Of a stretch of 10,928 bases of DNA, positions 7,156-10,928 are shown piece after piece (the stretch's first letter is position 1; every line of letters starts with the position of its first letter). Made by a program: the position numbers and the translations under genes. This DNA is from an uncultured Gemmatimonadales bacterium (GTDB taxonomy: Bacteria > Gemmatimonadota > Gemmatimonadetes > Longimicrobiales > Gaopeijiaceae): contig CALJLC010000142.1 of the NCBI GenBank assembly GCA_937982605.1, positions 1-10,928 on the forward strand. The letters run 5' to 3'. The notes beneath the pieces were generated by a model. That model saw only the letters and a program-made list of their open reading frames with translations. It did not search any database and had not been told where the DNA came from.

Positions 7156-7178
7156 GAACCGCCCCTCGGAGGCGGTTT
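7156..7178 (+). terminator. Hairpin between dapL-like gene and TonB-like gene
   Basis: AACCGCC (7157-7163) pairs with GGCGGTT (7171-7177) around a seven-base loop, and a G-T wobble extends it by one. It is followed by TTTAGCAATTCT, the most AT-rich stretch nearby. This looks like a modest intrinsic terminator for the FAH-dapL unit. The hairpin also ends only 10 bases before the next ATG and contains the only GGAGG-like ribosome site (7168-7172), so it could affect translation of that gene. Confidence 0.5.
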
Positions 7179-7188
7179 AGCAATTCTC

Positions 7189-8004
7189 ATGGACGATCGG
7201 CCCGGGGAGACGGAGCACCTGCGCGACCGGGCCTGGCACGACAGCCGGGGCCTGGGCTCCCGGCGTGTCCGCCTCCTGGCCGCCGCGCTCTCCGTCGCGG
7301 CGCACCTGGTCGCCATCGTCCTGTACACGACCGCCCTCAGGGTCATCACGCCCGAAGGCCTCACCGTCCCGGTGCGGGTCGACGCCGAGCCCGATCAGGG
7401 GGTCGACCTCATCCAGCTCGTGGAGCTCGACGAGGAGGAGCCGGCGCCGCCGGAGGAGCCCGAGGAGATCGAAGAGGTGACCGTGGCCGGGGACGTGGCC
7501 CGTCCGCCCTTCATCCCCAGCCCCATCACCGGAGAGCTGGTGCCCCCGGGTCCCACCGCCGCCGAGCAGCTGCGCGTGAACCTGGTCGACGCCCGGCTGT
7601 GGGCGGAGCCGCCGCCCGAGTTCTACGAGCTCTCGATCGAGGAGCGCGAGGAGCTGCTGGCGTCGGCCCGCATCGTCGAGTGGTACGACTCCGTCTCCGC
7701 CGCACGGGCCGCCGACGCGCGGCTCACGGACTGGACCTTCACCGACGGGCAGGGGGGGCGCTGGGGCGTCGCGGACGGCCGCATCTACCTCGGGGACTTC
7801 GCGATCCCGATCCCGGTGAGCTTCGGCGTTCCGGTGGGCAAGCGGGACGAGTACGCCCGTCGCGTCTGGGAGTTCGACGAGATCCAGCGGCAGAGTCAGC
7901 AGTACCTGATCCAGCAGGCGTGGAAGGAGCGCTCGGCGGCGATCCGGGCCCGACGGGACCGCGAGCGGGCGGAGGCCAGAGGCGACACCCTCGGCATCCG
8001 GTGA
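7189..8004 (+). CDS. Single-pass membrane protein with TonB-like N-terminus, function unknown
   Basis: The 271-residue protein has a short basic cytoplasmic start, one membrane helix at about 29-50 ('LLAAALSVAAHLVAIVLYTT') containing the Ser/His pair seen in TonB-type helices, and then an acidic, proline-rich stretch (about 80-97, 'ELDEEEPAPPEEPEEIEEV'). This is the layout of TonB energy transducers. However, the C-terminal part does not show the YP-containing TonB domain. It has a region about 180-215 with 'GGRWGVADGRIYLGDF' and 'IPIPVSFGVP', which looks like beta strands, and then a highly charged Arg/Glu/Gln helix to the end. I do not recognise this second half. The frame is open further upstream into dapL, but 7189 is the only credible start. 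No ribosome site sits at normal spacing (GGAGG is 16 bases away). A role as an envelope protein is likely; the partner is unknown. Confidence 0.82.
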   Translation: MDDRPGETEHLRDRAWHDSRGLGSRRVRLLAAALSVAAHLVAIVLYTTALRVITPEGLTVPVRVDAEPDQGVDLIQLVELDEEEPAPPEEPEEIEEVTVAGDVARPPFIPSPITGELVPPGPTAAEQLRVNLVDARLWAEPPPEFYELSIEEREELLASARIVEWYDSVSAARAADARLTDWTFTDGQGGRWGVADGRIYLGDFAIPIPVSFGVPVGKRDEYARRVWEFDEIQRQSQQYLIQQAWKERSAAIRARRDRERAEARGDTLGIR

Positions 8005-8039
8005 CGAGCGCGCAGGCACGGCGGGGGCGGGCCGGTTCC

Positions 8040-8058
8040 GCGCGGCGCCGAGCCGCGC
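8040..8058 (+). promoter_or_regulatory. Hairpin A in the valS leader
   Basis: GCGCGGC (8040-8046) pairs with GCCGCGC (8052-8058) around a five-base GCCGA loop. It lies in the 136-base spacer between the TonB-like gene and valS. It shares bases 8055-8058 with the next hairpin, so only one of the two can form at a time. Confidence 0.4.
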
Positions 8059-8070
8059 CATCTTTGGCGC
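8055..8070 (+). terminator. Hairpin B in the valS leader, terminator-like
   Basis: GCGCCA (8055-8060) pairs perfectly with TGGCGC (8065-8070) around a TCTT loop and is followed by TTCCTTCGG. It may end transcription of the TonB-like gene or act as an attenuator ahead of valS. It overlaps hairpin A by four bases. The stem is only six base pairs, so the call is uncertain. Confidence 0.4.
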
Positions 8071-8130
8071 TTCCTTCGGCCGCCACGGCCGTCGTTTCGA
8101 GCCCGCCGCCCCGTCCCTCCGACCAGATCT

Positions 8131-8135
8131 GGGAG
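8131..8135 (+). promoter_or_regulatory. Ribosome binding site for valS GTG start
   Basis: GGGAG lies five bases before the GTG at 8141 and decides this start; no ATG lies in frame nearby at the expected N-terminus. Confidence 0.55.
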
Positions 8136-8140
8136 TCCCC

Positions 8141-10885
8141 GTGAGCCAGGAGCTGTCTCCGCGCCTCGATCCCCGCTCGATCGAACCGGCGCGGTACCGC
8201 GCGTGGCAGGAGGGTGGCCACTTCCACGTCCCGGCGTCGGCGGTGCTCGAGGAGGGAAGGGACCCGTTCGTCATCGTGATCCCGCCGCCCAACGTGACCG
8301 CGGCGCTGCACATGGGGCACGGGCTCAACAACACGGTGCAGGACGTGCTGATCCGGTGGCGTCGGATGCAGGGCCGGGCCAGCCTGTGGGTCCCCGGGAC
8401 GGACCACGCGGGCATCGCCACGCAGAACGTGGTGGAGCGCCAGCTGGCGAGCGAGGGCCTGCACCGGCACGATCTGGGGCGGGAGAAGTTCGTCGAGCGG
8501 GTCTGGGCGTTCGTCGAGGAGACCGGCGGCACCATCCTCGAGCAGCTCAAGGCGATCGGCGCGTCGTGCGACTGGGAGCGGACACGCTTCACCCTCGACG
8601 ACGATCTGGTGCGGGCCGTGCGCGAGGTCTTCGTGTCCCTGTACGAGAAGGGGCTCATCTACCGCGGCGAGTACATCATCAACTGGTGCCCGCGCTGCCT
8701 CACGGCGCTCTCCAACGAGGAGGCCGAAGGCGAGGAGACGGACGGACACCTCTGGCACATCCGCTACCCGATCGGTGACGAGGCGGCCGGGGCGGCGGAG
8801 TCGGCCCGCGACGCCGGCGCCGAGTCGATCGGGCAGCTCCCCGACGGGCGCTGGTACCTGACCGTCTCGACCACCCGGCCCGAGACGATGCTCGGCGACA
8901 CGGGCGTGGCGGTCTATCCGGGAGACGAGCGGTACGCGGCGCTCGTCGGCGCGAGCGCGGAGCTTCCGCTCACCGGGCGCACGATCCCCATCGTGGCGGA
9001 CCGGCACGTCGATCCGGAGTTCGGCTCTGGGATGGTCAAGGTCACGCCGGCGCACGACAAGAACGACTTCGAGATCGCCGGGCGGACGGGCCTCGACCTG
9101 CTCGACGTGATGACGCCGGACGCGCACCTGAGCGACGACGCCCCGGAGGCGTTCCGTGGGCTCGAGCGCTTCGAGGCGCGCGAGGCGGTGCTCGCGGCGT
9201 TGGAGGCGGAGGGGCTGCTGGCGGGCCGGGACCCGCACACCCACTCGGTGCCGCACTGCTACCGCTGCGGCACGGTGGTCGAGCCACGGCTCTCCGAGCA
9301 GTGGTTCGTGAGCATGAAGCCGCTCGCCGAGCCGGCCCTCGAGGCCTCGCGCGACGGCAGCGTCACCTTCACGCCGGCGCACTGGAAGAAGGTCTACGAG
9401 CACTGGATGGAGAACATCCAGGACTGGTGCATCTCCCGTCAGCTCTGGTGGGGTCACCGGATCCCGGTGTGGTACTGCCCGTGCGGCGAGACGATCGTGG
9501 CCCGGGAGGACCCGACGGCGTGCCCGAAGTGCGGCGCAGCCGAGCTGGAGCAGGATCCCGACGTGCTCGACACCTGGTTCAGCTCCCAGCTCTGGCCCTT
9601 CTCGGTCTTCGGGTGGCCGAAGGAAGGCGACGACCTGAAGGCGTTCTATCCCGGGCACGTCCTGTCGACGGCGCCCGAGATCCTCTTCTTCTGGGTCGCC
9701 CGCATGATCATGATGGGCTACGAGTTCATGGGGGAGACGCCCTTCCGGCACGTGTACCTGCACGCCACGGTGCGCGACAAGTACGGCCGGAAGATGTCCA
9801 AGTCGCTCGGCAACGGGATCGACCCGCTCGAGGTCGTGGAGCGGCTCGGCGCCGACGCCATGCGCTACACGATCGTGAGCCAGGCCGCGGTGGGGACCGA
9901 CATCAGCCTCGACCACGAGGACGTCGATTCCGCGTTCGCCAACGGGCGCAACTTCGCCAACAAGATCTGGAACGCGGGCCGCTTCGCGCTCATGAGCCTC
10001 GGCGACGCTCCGGTGCGCCCCCTCGAGGAGGTGGCCGGCGACCTCACCCCCGAGGACCGGTGGATCCTCTCGCGGCTGGCCGGCGCCGCCCAGGACGCCA
10101 CCCGCAACCTCGAGCGATTCCGCCTCCACGAGGTCGCCGAGGGGCTCTACCACTTCTTCTGGGGCGAGATCTGCGACTGGTACCTGGAGCTGGTCAAGAG
10201 CCGTCTGGCGTCGGACGACGCCACGATCCGGGAGGCCGCCCGCTCCACGCTGGTGGCCGTGCTCGACAGCGCGCTCCGGCTCCTGCACCCCGTCGTCCCC
10301 TTCGTGACGGCGGAGCTCTGGGGTCGCCTCCCCCGGCCGGAGGGCGTGGAGTGGCCCGAGGACCTCATCGTGGCGCCGTGGCCGGAGGACCTCGGCGCCT
10401 GGCGGGACGAGGACGTGGAGCGCCGCTTCGACGGATTCCGGGCGCTCGTCGTGGAGGTCCGTCGGCTGAGGAAGGAGTACGGGGTCGGCGAAGGTCAGCG
10501 CGTCGGCATCCACGTCACCGGCGGCCCGAACGGCTTCGCCCCGGCGATCGCCTCGGAGGGCCTCGTCCTCGACCAGCTGGCGCGTGTCGATCGGGTCGAG
10601 ACGGAGCCGGGTGAGGGCGTCGGCGCGCACGCGGTGCTCCCCAACGGCGCGGAGCTCTTCCTCCCGCTCGAGGGGGTCATCGACGTCGAGCGCGAACGGG
10701 CCCGGATGAGCGGCGAGGCCCAGAAGCTCGACGGACTGCTGGCGGGCGCTCGCAAGCGGCTCGAGAACGAGAAGTTCGTCTCCAACGCGCCGGCCGAGGT
10801 CGTCGAGAAGGAACGCGAGAAGGCGGCCCAGCTCGACGAGCAGGTCCGGAAGCTCCGTGAGAAGCTCGCGGGCCTGGAGGGCTGA
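8141..10885 (+). CDS. valS: Valyl-tRNA synthetase
   Basis: The 914-residue enzyme charges tRNA-Val with valine in the cytoplasm and removes mischarged threonine. The family layout is complete. The class I HIGH motif is HMGH (57-60) in 'PPPNVTAALHMGHGL'. The editing (CP1) domain, about 195-360, has 'TTRPETMLGDTGVAV' and 'VTPAHDKNDF' with Asp306 and Asp309. KMSKS is at 551-555. The anticodon-binding domain is at about 635-780. A charged C-terminal coiled coil at about 845-914 ends in 'QVRKLREKLAGLEG'. Cysteine pairs at 183/186 and 373/376, and at 446/448 and 461/464, suggest two zinc-binding knuckles. The conserved 'DVLDTWFSSQLWPFS' block distinguishes it from leucyl and isoleucyl enzymes. It starts with GTG after GGGAG. 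The length lies between the E. coli and B. subtilis enzymes, and nothing is missing. Confidence 0.98.
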   Translation: MSQELSPRLDPRSIEPARYRAWQEGGHFHVPASAVLEEGRDPFVIVIPPPNVTAALHMGHGLNNTVQDVLIRWRRMQGRASLWVPGTDHAGIATQNVVERQLASEGLHRHDLGREKFVERVWAFVEETGGTILEQLKAIGASCDWERTRFTLDDDLVRAVREVFVSLYEKGLIYRGEYIINWCPRCLTALSNEEAEGEETDGHLWHIRYPIGDEAAGAAESARDAGAESIGQLPDGRWYLTVSTTRPETMLGDTGVAVYPGDERYAALVGASAELPLTGRTIPIVADRHVDPEFGSGMVKVTPAHDKNDFEIAGRTGLDLLDVMTPDAHLSDDAPEAFRGLERFEAREAVLAALEAEGLLAGRDPHTHSVPHCYRCGTVVEPRLSEQWFVSMKPLAEPALEASRDGSVTFTPAHWKKVYEHWMENIQDWCISRQLWWGHRIPVWYCPCGETIVAREDPTACPKCGAAELEQDPDVLDTWFSSQLWPFSVFGWPKEGDDLKAFYPGHVLSTAPEILFFWVARMIMMGYEFMGETPFRHVYLHATVRDKYGRKMSKSLGNGIDPLEVVERLGADAMRYTIVSQAAVGTDISLDHEDVDSAFANGRNFANKIWNAGRFALMSLGDAPVRPLEEVAGDLTPEDRWILSRLAGAAQDATRNLERFRLHEVAEGLYHFFWGEICDWYLELVKSRLASDDATIREAARSTLVAVLDSALRLLHPVVPFVTAELWGRLPRPEGVEWPEDLIVAPWPEDLGAWRDEDVERRFDGFRALVVEVRRLRKEYGVGEGQRVGIHVTGGPNGFAPAIASEGLVLDQLARVDRVETEPGEGVGAHAVLPNGAELFLPLEGVIDVERERARMSGEAQKLDGLLAGARKRLENEKFVSNAPAEVVEKEREKAAQLDEQVRKLREKLAGLEG

Positions 10886-10928
10886 CCCGATCGCCGCCCG
10901 GGCGGGTCGGCGCCGCGCGGGGCGGTGG
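10886..10928 (+). other. Non-coding tail after valS with GC palindrome
   Basis: The last 43 bases hold no gene start that I can support. CCGCCCGGGCGG (10894-10905) is a perfect 12-base palindrome, and CCGA (10887-10890) with TCGG (10907-10910) could extend it as a stem with an internal bulge. It may be part of a valS terminator, but there is no T run within the window. Confidence 0.35.

Noticed and set aside
8036..8064. Promoter TTCCGC-17-CATCTT before valS
   Set aside because: Both boxes match the consensus poorly and overlap the hairpins; I could not separate this from chance.
8005..8140. T-box riboswitch controlling valS
   Set aside because: The spacer is short for a T-box and I cannot find the conserved T-box sequence or a specifier stem.
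7739..10630. 963-codon minus-strand open frame opposite valS
   Set aside because: Same composition effect. It spans the end of one gene, a spacer and valS, and shows no recognisable domain.

Overview
The window is very GC-rich (roughly 70% or more by eye) and densely coded. Every gene I can support lies on the + strand. Proteins are rich in Ala, Arg, Gly and Glu, codons end almost always in G or C, and there is a secreted protein and a TonB-like N-terminus. This suggests a high-GC Gram-negative bacterium. Gemmatimonadota is my best guess, because a TPR protein beside a secreted 'asparagine synthetase B'-like protein fits that group and the Bacteroidota, but this is inference. I see no insertion sequence, CRISPR, tRNA, rRNA or phage gene. 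It reads as ordinary chromosome.

Region 1 (1-4972) is a translationally coupled three-gene run. It holds the end of a TPR-like helical-repeat protein (cut by the window edge), a secreted 430-residue protein with a class I glutamine-amidotransferase-like fold, and a 909-residue helicase. The genes overlap as ATGA and TTGA. The helicase is the most interesting item: a RadC/JAB-type metal-binding domain is fused in front of a DinG/XPD-family helicase. The first of the four expected iron-sulfur cysteines is a serine.

Region 2 (4973-5343) carries a possible promoter, a 66-residue protein with two membrane segments, and a strong 14-bp GC hairpin that probably ends transcription.

Region 3 (5344-7188) is a two-gene coupled unit. 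A fumarylacetoacetate-hydrolase-family enzyme overlaps by one base an LL-diaminopimelate aminotransferase-like PLP enzyme (lysine and cell-wall precursor synthesis). A terminator-like hairpin follows.

Region 4 (7189-10928) holds a 271-residue single-pass membrane protein with a TonB-like start but no TonB C-terminal domain, then a 136-base spacer with two mutually exclusive hairpins, then a complete valyl-tRNA synthetase gene (valS). The last 43 bases after valS are non-coding and contain a GC-rich palindrome.

No multi-gene undescribed system is obvious. The best candidates for novelty are the JAB-DinG fusion with its altered Fe-S site and the TPR/secreted amidotransferase-like pair it is coupled to.
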